Shown one piece after another: positions 1-8,545 of a stretch of DNA of 28,373 bases. This DNA is from UBA2256 sp964453055 (GTDB lineage: Bacteria > Spirochaetota > Spirochaetia > Treponematales > Rectinemataceae): contig CAYVOD010000014.1 of NCBI GenBank assembly GCA_964453055.1, positions 1-28,373 of the forward strand, given 5' to 3'. Below the pieces are notes generated by a model. The model made no database searches and was not told the DNA's origin. It was given only the letters and a program-made list of their open reading frames with translations. The translations under genes and the position numbers were made by a program. How positions within the stretch are numbered: position 1 is the stretch's first letter; every line of letters begins with the position of its first letter.

Positions 1-40
1 TCGCCCCTCAAAAGGTCCCCCCTTCTCAGAGCGCTCGATG

Positions 41-70
41 AAGGTACCAAAGTCGCCTCGGTTCTGTCAA
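41..70 (-). promoter_or_regulatory. Candidate sigma-70 promoter pointing out of the left edge
   Basis: On the minus strand a perfect -35 box TTGACA (65-70) is followed after 18 bases by TACCTT (41-46), a weak -10. A purine-rich run resembling a ribosome binding site (minus-strand reading of about 15-24) lies just downstream, in front of a possible TTG start at 9-11. The gene itself would be outside the window. Confidence 0.3.
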
Positions 71-179
71 GATCGTTTCGATCAAATCGGCTGATTTTTG
101 AAGAATTCGAAGCGTTTTCGCCGCATCAAATCCCTCGCGAATTATTCCGCGAACCCCTTCGTCAAAAGGCGCGAGGAGG

Positions 180-208
180 AAAGTATCCGGATTTTAAAGC
201 CTTGTCAA
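180..208 (-). promoter_or_regulatory. Second candidate promoter, minus strand
   Basis: On the minus strand TTGACA (203-208) is followed after 17 bases by TACTTT (180-185). It has the same architecture as the box pair at 41-70: a perfect -35 and a poor TAC-TT type -10. Both read leftwards. The -10 match is weak, so this is only a candidate. Confidence 0.3.
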
Positions 209-339
209 CTGGGTCGCGACGCTTCGTTAACAGAAAAACGCTCTATTTGGGCTCAAGAATCAAGGCAATGCATATTATGCCCTCGATAGTGGATCAAACA
301 AAGCCAGTCCGCGCCTGAAAGCGGAGCATAATTCCTGCG

Positions 340-1899
340 CTAGTATGGCCAGTAATTTGATCCGTCGCCGAATTCCCTGTATCCGATCGCCTCTTGAAGC
401 GCCTCATGATCGATGTCTTCCATACCATTCAGGTCGGCGATGGTCCTTGCCAGTTTGAGCGCCGAGTGGCAGGCGCGCATGGAAAAGCCGAGTTCCTGGG
501 CTTTATCCCTGAACTCCTTGCGCAGGGCGGGCTTGAGGAAGCAGACACGCTGTACAAGATCAGGCCTGAGCCTGCTGTTGTACAGGCCGCCCCAACCGGA
601 GCTTCGTTCCATCTGAACGGCCACCGCTGAGTCTACCATGGAGCGAAGCTGATTCTGGGTCCAAACTGGTTTGTCCATAATCGCGGAGCCTTCAGGTAAA
701 GAAAGGGGAATACGCATATCTATTCTGTCTAAAAGCGGTCCTCCCAGGCGCTTCCAATAACGCTGGATTTCCAGGGGAGAGCAAAGGCAGGTTTTGGCCG
801 GATTGCCCAAGTTGCCGCAGGGGCAAGAATTGGCCGCCATTACGAGCTGAAAGTCCGCGGGATAGCGGAGGATCATGCCTGCCCTGACGACGCTGATAGA
901 GCCCTGTTCCAGGGGTTCTCGCAAAGCCTGGAGTACGTCCCGCCCGAACTCAGGCGTCTCGTCCAGAAAGAGCAAGCCCCGATGGGCAAGGCTTATCTCC
1001 CCTGGCTTGGGGGGTCGCCCTCCCCCCACAAGCCCCTCCAGGGAAGCTGAGTGGTGGGGGGCGCAGAACGGCGGCCTCGATCCTGATGCAGCATCCCCGT
1101 AACGCTTGCCTCTCAGCGACCAGAGAGCCGCGACTTCCTGGGCCTGCATCTCGCCCAGGTCGGAGAGCAGGGAGGGCAGCCTCACGGCGGCCATAGTCTT
1201 GCCCGACCCTGGGGGGCCGAATAGAAGAAGATTGTGCCTTCCCGCCGCGGCCACCACCAGGGCGCGCATCACGGTTGCGGCGCCGAAATAATCTGAAAAA
1301 TCCAGCCAAGGACTCGCGTTCGGATCCCGCTTCGCTGTGGCGTCACGCCCTTTCTCAGCATCGGCCTCCCCAGGGCCTCCGAACGGTCTTCCCTCCCGCA
1401 GGGCCAGTAATATCGAAGGTAGTTCGGATATATGGGAAATTCCATAAAGCCTACCCGACTTCTGCCTTTTGGCTTCGCCGAGATTGCCGAAGGGGACTAT
1501 ATAGTCGCCGATGCCGGTGGAAGCAGCCTTCAGCAAGGCTGGCAGGCTGCCCCGAATGGGCAGCACATGACCGTCCAAGGTTAGCTCCCCCACGGCGAGA
1601 ATCGGCTTCCCGCAATCCGGCAAGGCGCCTGCAGAAGACAAGATTCGCGTCGCGATGGATAAGTCGTAGAGGGAACCTTCCTTGGGAAGGTCGGCGGGAG
1701 AGAGATTGATGAGAATCCTATCCTGGGGGAAGATAAAGCCCGAGTTCCTAATCGCGGCACGGACCCTTTCCCTCGATTCCCTGACCGAGGCGGCGGCGAG
1801 GCCGACGATATCGACTGCCGGTATCCCCCTTCGTAGGTCTACCTCGACCTTGACCAAGCATCCTTCGAAACCTAGGGGTTCGTAAGCGAAAACATCCAT
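340..1899 (-). CDS. comM: ComM/YifB family Mg-chelatase-like AAA+ ATPase
   Basis: A 519-residue protein of full family length. The N-terminal YifB/ComM domain (about 1-170) looks like a Lon-protease-type fold (family knowledge). An AAA+ Mg-chelatase domain follows, with Walker A GPPGSGKT at 228-235, Walker B LLFLDE at about 309-314, a cysteine-rich segment SCPCGN (358-363) with CLC at 371-373, and the arginine-finger region LLDRIDM near 389-395. The C-terminal Mg-chelatase domain ends the protein. In Vibrio and Haemophilus ComM is a hexameric helicase that promotes branch migration during natural transformation. Most bacteria carry it whether or not they are known to be competent, so a general recombination role is as likely here. 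The ATG at 1899 has GGGAGG about ten bases upstream, in a 45-base gap after pheT. Cotranscription with pheST is plausible. Confidence 0.93.
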   Translation of the reverse strand: MDVFAYEPLGFEGCLVKVEVDLRRGIPAVDIVGLAAASVRESRERVRAAIRNSGFIFPQDRILINLSPADLPKEGSLYDLSIATRILSSAGALPDCGKPILAVGELTLDGHVLPIRGSLPALLKAASTGIGDYIVPFGNLGEAKRQKSGRLYGISHISELPSILLALREGRPFGGPGEADAEKGRDATAKRDPNASPWLDFSDYFGAATVMRALVVAAAGRHNLLLFGPPGSGKTMAAVRLPSLLSDLGEMQAQEVAALWSLRGKRYGDAASGSRPPFCAPHHSASLEGLVGGGRPPKPGEISLAHRGLLFLDETPEFGRDVLQALREPLEQGSISVVRAGMILRYPADFQLVMAANSCPCGNLGNPAKTCLCSPLEIQRYWKRLGGPLLDRIDMRIPLSLPEGSAIMDKPVWTQNQLRSMVDSAVAVQMERSSGWGGLYNSRLRPDLVQRVCFLKPALRKEFRDKAQELGFSMRACHSALKLARTIADLNGMEDIDHEALQEAIGYREFGDGSNYWPY

Positions 1900-1903
1900 G
1901 AAA

Positions 1904-1937
1904 GCCCTTCCTCCCGGTATACGTCCGAAAGGAGGGC
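1904..1937 (-). promoter_or_regulatory. Hairpin covering the comM ribosome binding site
   Basis: On the minus strand GCCCTCCT (1930-1937) can pair with AGGAAGGGC (1904-1912), leaving one bulged base. This includes part of the purine-rich GGGAGGAAGGGC that serves as the ribosome binding site. The stem is about 8 bp with a loop of about 17 bases. It could lower translation of comM relative to pheST, but it may simply reflect pyrimidine/purine richness. Confidence 0.25.
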
Positions 1938-1944
1938 CTCGGCT

Positions 1945-3654
1945 TCAACCCAGGAGGAGATCCAGGTCTATTTCGCCGCCCGCCGAAGGCATCGTTATGC
2001 CGAAGGCTTCGAGCACGACGGGATGTATCTCGCCGAATATGCCGATTCGCTTGCCCGCGCACAGGATCTCGGCCTGGCGCCCCGGGATAAAACGGCAATC
2101 CTGCGCTTCCCTTACGGAGTAATCTTTGCCAAGGTAATACAGCAAGGTGGCAACATGGGAAGCGGTTTCGTTATAGTCCGCCTGGGCGTGGCTGTTCAGG
2201 AAGCCGGCGAACTGGCGCGTCGAGATACCGTAATTTTCCGCCTCGTTAAAAATGGCCACCTTGCCGATCTCGAAAATCCGATGCGGGTATGGGGCCTTTG
2301 ACGATACGGACTCGGTGCCCAGCAGACCAGGCAAGGGGGAGTTCCGCAGGTATTCGAAGCTTTCGCTCATCGGATTGCTTATCTTTACCACCGCCGCCGG
2401 ATCGATGCCCATCCTGTCGATGTAGTCCTTCCGAGCTCCGAGGTAATTGTAGATCATTTCCTGATAGCCCATACCCACGAAGCTGAGCTTAGTCTTGCGA
2501 GAAAGTTCCTCGACGGCCGATAGCCTTCCGATGGTGAAATCATGTGGTTTTTCGGGTGGGAACTTATCCATTCCCATGCCCATCAGTATGTCCTCTATGA
2601 GATCCACCGGGTGGAGAAAATCGTTTCTATACTCCGGCGGCTTGATGACGATCCGATCGCCCTCGATCCTCGCCCGGGAACCCATCCGATGCGCCGCCTC
2701 CCTAGCCTCTGCGACGCTCATGTCCAGGCCGAGGAGCTTTCTCGCCTCATCGATTCCGGCCTGGATTTCAGGCTGGAAATAGCAGGGGAACACCACCCTC
2801 CGGCCGAAGGGAGTGTCGTAGGGATATCGGACTTCTACGTTCTCGATGGCGAATCCCATGTCGGCCAGATCGCAGGCCAGGATGGAGGCCGTCAGGCTCA
2901 CCGAGGGATACTCGGTGCCGGTGACTTCTATGAAGAGGTCTTGATCCCCAACGAGCACGGCGCCCAGATCGGCGGAGTTTATGATCGGCGGATAAGAGAG
3001 AACCCTGTCCTTGTCGTCCAGAAGCAGCGGGTGGACAGGCTCGTCCTGCAGAATGAAGCTGTATTCCTTCCCCTTGGGATGCTCGGCGAGGATCTGCCGC
3101 AGAGTCATGGTTCTTGTCTCTTGCAGCGGCAGGAAGGCTTCCTTGTCGGGATCGGCGCCCCTGTAATGCACAGGCCAGGCTATGATAGACGGCCGATATA
3201 GTCCTATGGAAACGCTGCGGCGTTTTCGGCCGTAGTTCCAGGTTAGCTTTTCCTGGGTCTGGATGAAATCCTTGAGCATGGCGTCGCTGATCGCCGGACC
3301 GCGGGCGACAAAGCCCGCGAGATATGGCCTCACCTTCCGGACACTCTCGTCCACCAGCACGGCATAGGAAGCTTTTCGGGATTCCCCGAGTGGGACGAAA
3401 AATGGATAGGAAGGGATTTCCCCCGTCTCTCTTACCCTCAGCTGCCGGGCCAGGCCAGCGGTGGACCAAAGGTCAGGCCTGTTCGTATCGTTCAGTTCGA
3501 TCTTGATAGTTCGGTCCTCGGCGGCGGCAGAGGTATCGTCCCAGGCGTCCAGCTCCGCCTTGGCGCCGGGAAGAATCGCCTCCAGGGAGGCCGCATCCAT
3601 CTTCCTTCCCAAAAGCTTGAAGAACAATGATTCGTTGACTTCTATCTTAGGCAT
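1945..3654 (-). CDS. pheT: Phenylalanine-tRNA ligase beta subunit, archaeal/eukaryotic type
   Basis: A 569-residue subunit that, with PheS, charges tRNA-Phe. It lacks the N-terminal tRNA-binding (EMAP-like) extension of the roughly 800-residue bacterial PheT and matches the length of archaeal and spirochaete beta subunits. The B1-type segment NDTNRPDLW is at 55-63, a B3/B4 editing-domain region at about 95-275, and a B5 domain at about 295-365 with the acidic motif HPVDLIEDI at 348-356. The C-terminal catalytic-like core follows (about 370-569). The start ATG (3652-3654) has GGAG about seven bases upstream and lies 12 bases after the pheS stop, so the two form an operon in the order pheS-pheT. 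Identification is firm. The archaeal-type assignment rests on length and domain content. Confidence 0.95.
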   Translation of the reverse strand: MPKIEVNESLFFKLLGRKMDAASLEAILPGAKAELDAWDDTSAAAEDRTIKIELNDTNRPDLWSTAGLARQLRVRETGEIPSYPFFVPLGESRKASYAVLVDESVRKVRPYLAGFVARGPAISDAMLKDFIQTQEKLTWNYGRKRRSVSIGLYRPSIIAWPVHYRGADPDKEAFLPLQETRTMTLRQILAEHPKGKEYSFILQDEPVHPLLLDDKDRVLSYPPIINSADLGAVLVGDQDLFIEVTGTEYPSVSLTASILACDLADMGFAIENVEVRYPYDTPFGRRVVFPCYFQPEIQAGIDEARKLLGLDMSVAEAREAAHRMGSRARIEGDRIVIKPPEYRNDFLHPVDLIEDILMGMGMDKFPPEKPHDFTIGRLSAVEELSRKTKLSFVGMGYQEMIYNYLGARKDYIDRMGIDPAAVVKISNPMSESFEYLRNSPLPGLLGTESVSSKAPYPHRIFEIGKVAIFNEAENYGISTRQFAGFLNSHAQADYNETASHVATLLYYLGKDYSVREAQDCRFIPGRQAEILCAGKRIGIFGEIHPVVLEAFGITMPSAGGEIDLDLLLG

Positions 3655-3666
3655 CGTAGCGCTCCA

Positions 3667-5232
3667 TCATTTAGGCTGCATTAGAGTTCTGCGCAGGCGG
3701 ACGCTCTCCAGGTCCGGGCTGAAGAGCTCGCGCAGGTCGTTCAATCCGAGGGCCATGAGGGCCATGCGGTCTATGCCCAGTCCCCAGGCCAGCACAGGGA
3801 CATCGATCCCCAGCGACTTGGTTACCTCGGGACGGAATATGCCGGATCCTCCCAGCTCGAACCATCCGAGCACCGGATGCTTGATATGCACTTCCACCGA
3901 CGGCTCGGTGAAGGGGAAATAGCCGGGCACGTATTTTACTTCCTTGGCGCCGGCGACCTCGACGGCGAACATCTCCAAAAAGCCCAGGAGGGTTCGCAGG
4001 TTCACGTCTTCGCCCAGCACGATCCCCTCGGTCTGGTAAAAATCGGAAAGATGGGTCGCGTCCACCTTGTCGTAGCGGAAACAGCGGACGATGCCGAAAT
4101 ACTTGCCGGGAACCTTTGCCGTAGGCAGCTGTCTGGCCGATAGAACCGTGCCCTGACTTCTCAGGATAAGCCGGCGGGTGAAATCCCTGTCAAAACGGTA
4201 GTTCCAGCCCCTCGAGCCGGTATCGCCGCCGTTCTCGTGGGCCGCGGCTACCCTGGAAAGATGGGGCTCCTCGATAAACTTGGCCATCGATGGCTTTTCT
4301 ATGCTGTACACATCGTGGATATCCCTGGCCGAATGGAACTGAGGCATGAAAAGGGCGTCGGAATTCCAGAATTCGGTCTCCACCATATTGCCGTCGAATT
4401 CCTCGAAACCGAGGGAGACGAGTTTGTCCTTGACGCTTTCCAGGAATTCGACATAGGGGTTTTTCCTGCCCGGTATAGTGCGGGCGGGCGTAACTCCGAT
4501 GTTATAAGGACGGAAGCTTGCCTTTTTCCAATTTCCGTTTTCAAGCAAGGCTGGAGTCAGCGCGCCCAGCTCCTCGCCGGTGACCCCTAGGGATTTGAGT
4601 ATCTGCCGCTGCTCGGCGGTCGCGGGACTCAGCCTGTACACAACCCGCTCGCGCTCCACCACCCTGAAAGGAGAATCGCCTGCGCCTCGTTTTTTTGCCA
4701 CGCTCCGAATCACCTCCAGCTCCGCTTCGGAGAGAGAGGTTTCGGGAATCGTGCCGCCGGCATCCTTCGCCTTGGCCAGCAATCCTTTGATAATGAGCAC
4801 CCGCTGGGGAAAAGAAGCTTCGCCTACGAGCGTTGCCCTCTTGTCATCGTCGAGCCTCATGGTTCCGACCTTAGACAAAAGGCCAAAAGCCGACCCTATG
4901 GTTTTCTGCTCGAAACCAAGTTTTTCCGCGAGTTCAAAGAGTTTCGCAGGTCCTTGTTCGGCCACCAGCGCAATGATGCGTTCTTCGGGACTCCCCTTTT
5001 CAGCATACTCCTGCCCGAGGGCGGTGAGTTCAAAATAGGTGGAAGCTGATCGTGCGACTTCGGCGATCAATCCCTTGCCTAAGAGCCAGGAAAAGGCCTG
5101 GTTTTCCTGGCCTTCCTTGAAGTTCAGCTGGCTCCGCAGGATTTCGCCGTCGATTTCGCTTCCCGGCTCGTAGGCCAGAAGGATGCGGACTTCCAGTGGA
5201 TGAAGAGTTTTAGCGACGCTTAAGGCATCCAT
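3667..5232 (-). CDS. pheS: Phenylalanine-tRNA ligase alpha subunit, archaeal/eukaryotic type
   Basis: The 521-residue catalytic subunit of PheRS. The first 230 or so residues look like stacked winged-helix DNA-binding-fold modules, typical of archaeal/eukaryotic alpha subunits. Bacterial PheS instead has a coiled coil and is about 340 residues. The class II catalytic core shows motif 2 from RCFRYDKVDATHL (383-395) through DFYQTEG (397-403). The substrate-pocket segment YFPFTEPS is at 438-445 and motif 3 ends as WGLGIDRMAL (483-492). It is followed closely by pheT. The ATG at 5232 has GGAG eight bases upstream. A promoter-like box pair lies at 5324-5353. Confidence 0.95.
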   Translation of the reverse strand: MDALSVAKTLHPLEVRILLAYEPGSEIDGEILRSQLNFKEGQENQAFSWLLGKGLIAEVARSASTYFELTALGQEYAEKGSPEERIIALVAEQGPAKLFELAEKLGFEQKTIGSAFGLLSKVGTMRLDDDKRATLVGEASFPQRVLIIKGLLAKAKDAGGTIPETSLSEAELEVIRSVAKKRGAGDSPFRVVERERVVYRLSPATAEQRQILKSLGVTGEELGALTPALLENGNWKKASFRPYNIGVTPARTIPGRKNPYVEFLESVKDKLVSLGFEEFDGNMVETEFWNSDALFMPQFHSARDIHDVYSIEKPSMAKFIEEPHLSRVAAAHENGGDTGSRGWNYRFDRDFTRRLILRSQGTVLSARQLPTAKVPGKYFGIVRCFRYDKVDATHLSDFYQTEGIVLGEDVNLRTLLGFLEMFAVEVAGAKEVKYVPGYFPFTEPSVEVHIKHPVLGWFELGGSGIFRPEVTKSLGIDVPVLAWGLGIDRMALMALGLNDLRELFSPDLESVRLRRTLMQPK

Positions 5233-5323
5233 GTGACAGGCTCCATGGGAATCGGATGAGGGCGCGGGGGAAAATTAGTCCCGTTTTCGTGCCGCTAGAG
5301 TACGAACGCGCCTATTAGCGAGG

Positions 5324-5353
5324 AGTATTGCCCAAAAAAGCCACCATCGTCAA
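5324..5353 (-). promoter_or_regulatory. Candidate promoter of pheST
   Basis: On the minus strand TTGACG (5348-5353) is separated by 18 bases from AATACT (5324-5329), in the 133-base gap between the receiver/ATP-grasp gene and pheS. The predicted leader is about 85 bases. There is no obvious T-box or other leader structure in it. The -10 matches consensus at only four of six positions. Confidence 0.35.
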
Positions 5354-5365
5354 TCGAGGCGCTCT

Positions 5366-8353
5366 TCAGGGTTCGGCCTTCTGTTTTTCTTCGCTCGGCT
5401 TAAGCAGTGCTGCCCGGCTGGTCCGGCCGTCCATAAGGACATCCACCGGCATATCAAGTCTCGTCCAGCGGCAATGAGGGGTACTTTTTGCGCAGGGCAT
5501 CGATTTCAGCCACTTCCAGTCGATGAAACCCTCGTCTGCCTTGGCGACCTTGAGGTAGCCGATGTTCATGCTGGTGACGTTATGGAAGAAATGTGAACCC
5601 AGTGAGGACTCCACGACGAAATCCTCAAGATCGGCTTCCACGATCACCCTTGACCGGGATATCTGGGCAAAGGTGACAGGAATGCCTAGCCAGCGATCCC
5701 TCGTTCCCCAGCGGCCGGGACCGATGAGGATGTATCGCCTGCCCTCCTGGCGCAGAAGAGCGTTCAATTCCTCGACTTCCCCTGCCATTTCCACCGTCCT
5801 CGAGCGGTCGAAGCGCTCGGGGTCCACCCATATGACGTCCCTGATGTCTTCGAAGCGGCCGTTGCCCATGGCTTTGTCCGAGTAGATGAAACAGGATTGC
5901 TTGTCCAGGGATTCCAGGTCAACGTCGACCTTATCCTGCTGATTGATCAGTGGCTTGAGCTGCAGAACGTAGAGGGCCGGAAGCCCCGAGGGCTCGTCGA
6001 GGTTGAGGGCGTACTCGATTTCCACCGGTGTGCCCATGGAGCGGGCGGCCACGTCCAGGATCATTGAAATCGCTTCCGCGAAGGGTAGCGCGTCGTACTT
6101 TAGAATATTAGCCAGATCGATGATTTTGGTTCCCCTTCCGCTGTCGCCGGGGACGAAGCGCAGATCCTGGGCGTCCCAGGTCGAAACCAGATATGAGAAT
6201 TTCCTATCCTTGGCGCCGTCCTGGATTGGAAGCTCCGCCAGGCTTGCCATTTCCCCCGCGAGGAGTTCCGGCATGTTCTTACGCAAATCCAACGCGTGAA
6301 AACTCCGCTGGGTGTTGTCCAGCAGCTGGTCCGGCGGCACCATGTCCAGCTTGGGATATCGGGGGCTGAAGCGATAGGAAGCCCCTCCACCCACGACCCA
6401 GGTACCAAGCCCCAGGGCGGAGACGCAGAGTCCGTCTTCGGGCTTCGAATACGATATGGGGTAATAGTTATAGGACTGCGCCACGCCTGAAACATGGGGA
6501 TAATAATAATCGCCGTGGGCAGAGCCCACGAGCTCCTGAATGACCACAGCCATGCGTTCTTCTTCAAGATTGTAACCGGTCATCTCGAAATACGAGCGCG
6601 CCTCGGATGAGAAGAGGCTGGCGAAAATGAGCCGTATCGCGTCGCAGAGCTGGTTGAGCCGCACCTCATGGTCAGGATGGTTGTTGGGGATGATATAGGT
6701 GTCGTAGATGCCCGAAAAGGGCACCATGAGCATGTCCTCGAAGAGGCCAGAGGATCGCACCGCCAGCGGTTTTGTCGTAGCCGCCAGGAAATGCTTCAGC
6801 TTGGCCACCAGAGGCCTGGAGAGGGGTATGGAGACGAAGCTGCGCCTAAGCTCCTCGGTCTGCGGGCCATAGAAGGAGGAGGCCCAGAGGTTGTTGGTCT
6901 CCAGGAAGACCTCGAATTCGTCTATGCCGATGAAGGCGGTTCGGGGAATTTTAATATCGATGCCCTTGATGTAGCGGGAGAATTCGAGATTTTCCAGCAG
7001 GGAACGTATAAAAATGATCCCCCTGCCCTTCCCGCCCACCGAGCCGTCCACCAGCCTGCTGACGTAGTTCTCCTCCCTCATCATGGATTCGTCGAAATTG
7101 GGGAGGATGCCCCTGGATTTTTCCTTCCGAACGTTGTCCAGGATCTTCACGATAAAATCGCGCATCGCCTGAAGGCTTGGAAAATCGCTTATCCTGTAAG
7201 GCCGAAGCACCTTCGCCATGAGTATTTCTCCCCTGGCCATGAGCCAGGCCGAGAAATGGTTGCGTTCCGCGTGGTAGGCCAGGCTTTCGGGGGGTAGGAC
7301 ATGGAGAATATCGATGAATTCCTTCATGTTGCGGGCCCTGTTCAGCTCGGTGCCGTCTGGGAGGCAGAAGCGGAAAGCGCCGAAACCGAGATTTTCCTGC
7401 AGGAAAGAAGCTAATTCCATCTCTAGGGATTCGGAATTCTTGTCGGCGAAGGAGGCCCCCAGGGAATAAGCCTTCTGCCTGATAGCAGGCTCGCTTGACT
7501 GCACGAGAATGGAAAGGTCGGGAATCCTCTCCCGCGCCATGGAGAGAAAGTCGAAGCCCGCTTCCTCGTCGTAGGATCCGCGGCGGGGAAAACGCAGGTC
7601 CGTGATTACCGCGAGCAGGTTCCCCTCGTAGGTGTCGAAGACCTCCTGGGCTTCCTCGTAGCTGGAGGCCAGAAGGATTTTGGGCCTGGCCCGTATGGAG
7701 AGCAACTTGTATGTCTCAGTGACCTTTTCTTCCTCGATCAGGGTCTGGGTCTGCTTGAGCACGACCTTGTACAGGACGGGAAGGAAGCGGGAGTAGAAGC
7801 GAACCGAGTCTTCGATGAGGAGGATAACCCGCACTCTTCCGGCCAAGGTGTCGGCCTGCACGTTTCTCAAGTCCTCCACGTACTTGATCATTCCCACGAA
7901 AAGCTTTGAATACCCGTTCCAGACGAAAACCCTGTCGATCGCCGCAAGGTCCGGGGAGTCCATATCCAGCTTTTCAAGGCTGGAATTGTTGGTCGCCATG
8001 AGGAGTATGGGAATATCGGGCCATATCTGTTTCATACCCTTGGCGAGGCGCAGCGGCAGGTCGAAATCGATGCCGGCCATGAGGATGACCAGATCGAAAC
8101 TTCCGCCCCTGAAGAGATCCATGGCCGATTCCTCGGTATAGGCGCAGGTTACCCTGGGAATCGTGTTGAGGTTGAGCTTGAAGTATTCGCCGTAAATCTG
8201 CTCGGTCAGAATGCCGTCGGATTCCACCACGAAGGAATCGTATAGGCTGCCCACCAGCAGGACTTCCCGCACGCGGAAGCGCATGAGATCGTGGTAAATG
8301 TTGCGTTCCCTGCGCTGCCTGTCATAGGCGCTGACAAGTTCGTTGAAATACAT
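5366..8353 (-). CDS. Two-receiver protein with PEP synthase/PPDK-type ATP-grasp domain
   Basis: A 995-residue soluble protein. Residues 1-170 resemble a receiver domain, but the phospho-acceptor position after FDLVIL (86-91) is methionine, so it looks like a pseudo-receiver. Residues 174-320 form a second receiver with acidic E181/D182, phospho-acceptor D252 in VITDLRFP, S286/S287 and K305, and an unusual insert at about 196-222. From about 430 a PEP synthase/pyruvate-phosphate-dikinase N-terminal ATP-grasp domain follows, with GGKGRG at 440-445, AVRSSGLFED at 531-540, EIEY at 778-781 and VLQLKPL at 796-802. A C-terminal module carries GPGRWGTRD (878-886) and GSHFFHN (919-925). No phosphohistidine swivel motif and no PEP-utilising barrel are visible, so it is unlikely to be a complete PEP synthase. 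Its function is unknown. A signal-regulated kinase or phosphotransferase is an inference. The ATG at 8353 has no clear ribosome binding site. Confidence 0.85.
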   Translation of the reverse strand: MYFNELVSAYDRQRRERNIYHDLMRFRVREVLLVGSLYDSFVVESDGILTEQIYGEYFKLNLNTIPRVTCAYTEESAMDLFRGGSFDLVILMAGIDFDLPLRLAKGMKQIWPDIPILLMATNNSSLEKLDMDSPDLAAIDRVFVWNGYSKLFVGMIKYVEDLRNVQADTLAGRVRVILLIEDSVRFYSRFLPVLYKVVLKQTQTLIEEEKVTETYKLLSIRARPKILLASSYEEAQEVFDTYEGNLLAVITDLRFPRRGSYDEEAGFDFLSMARERIPDLSILVQSSEPAIRQKAYSLGASFADKNSESLEMELASFLQENLGFGAFRFCLPDGTELNRARNMKEFIDILHVLPPESLAYHAERNHFSAWLMARGEILMAKVLRPYRISDFPSLQAMRDFIVKILDNVRKEKSRGILPNFDESMMREENYVSRLVDGSVGGKGRGIIFIRSLLENLEFSRYIKGIDIKIPRTAFIGIDEFEVFLETNNLWASSFYGPQTEELRRSFVSIPLSRPLVAKLKHFLAATTKPLAVRSSGLFEDMLMVPFSGIYDTYIIPNNHPDHEVRLNQLCDAIRLIFASLFSSEARSYFEMTGYNLEEERMAVVIQELVGSAHGDYYYPHVSGVAQSYNYYPISYSKPEDGLCVSALGLGTWVVGGGASYRFSPRYPKLDMVPPDQLLDNTQRSFHALDLRKNMPELLAGEMASLAELPIQDGAKDRKFSYLVSTWDAQDLRFVPGDSGRGTKIIDLANILKYDALPFAEAISMILDVAARSMGTPVEIEYALNLDEPSGLPALYVLQLKPLINQQDKVDVDLESLDKQSCFIYSDKAMGNGRFEDIRDVIWVDPERFDRSRTVEMAGEVEELNALLRQEGRRYILIGPGRWGTRDRWLGIPVTFAQISRSRVIVEADLEDFVVESSLGSHFFHNVTSMNIGYLKVAKADEGFIDWKWLKSMPCAKSTPHCRWTRLDMPVDVLMDGRTSRAALLKPSEEKQKAEP

Positions 8354-8463
8354 GGAGCCATGATAAACCAGAGAAATCGCGAACGGAAGACGGAGCCGCG
8401 GGGCGGGAAACGCGTCGATTCGCTGATCCCGAAACGCTTCGAGACGCGGGTCCGGGGCTTTCC

Positions 8464-8492
8464 TTGACCTGAGCTTCCGTACGTTATATCAT
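8464..8492 (+). promoter_or_regulatory. Promoter of the aro operon
   Basis: TTGACC (8464-8469), a 17-base spacer and TATCAT (8487-8492) give a good sigma-70-like match, five of six at each box. Transcription would begin near 8499. That leaves a leader of about 58 bases before the aroF ATG at 8558. It also argues against the upstream in-frame TTG at 8504. Confidence 0.65.
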
Positions 8493-8520
8493 CGGCCCTA
8501 ATATTGCCGGAAAATGATTC

Positions 8521-8537
8521 ACCGCCCCTTGGGCGGT
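8521..8537 (+). promoter_or_regulatory. Perfect hairpin in the aroF leader
   Basis: ACCGCCC (8521-8527), the loop CTT, and GGGCGGT (8531-8537) form a perfect 7-bp stem in the predicted 5' leader. It ends 8 bases before the ribosome binding site GGAGAG (8546-8551). No T-tract follows, so it is not a classic terminator. It could stabilise the mRNA, bind a protein, or influence ribosome access. No leader peptide rich in aromatic codons is visible. Confidence 0.4.
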
Positions 8538-8545
8538 TGGATATC

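Larger units (their letters stand above)
1..339. other. Left-edge intergenic region without a supported gene
   Basis: No frame on either strand gives a protein with recognisable character. The one open frame of some size (98-289, plus strand) begins with TTG, has no ribosome binding site and has a basic, low-information translation. The stretch looks less GC-rich than the neighbouring coding sequence. It lies downstream of the ComM gene, which ends at 340, and holds two minus-strand promoter-like box pairs reported separately. These suggest a minus-strand gene beginning at or beyond the left edge. I see no tRNA-like fold and no terminator with a T-tract for the ComM gene. Confidence 0.6.

Noticed and set aside
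98..289. Small plus-strand open frame of 63 codons at the left edge
   Set aside because: It begins with TTG, has no ribosome binding site, and its translation is basic and featureless. Nothing links it to a known family.
2542..3201. Plus-strand open frame of 219 codons opposite pheT
   Set aside because: It is antisense to a well-supported essential gene and has no start signal.
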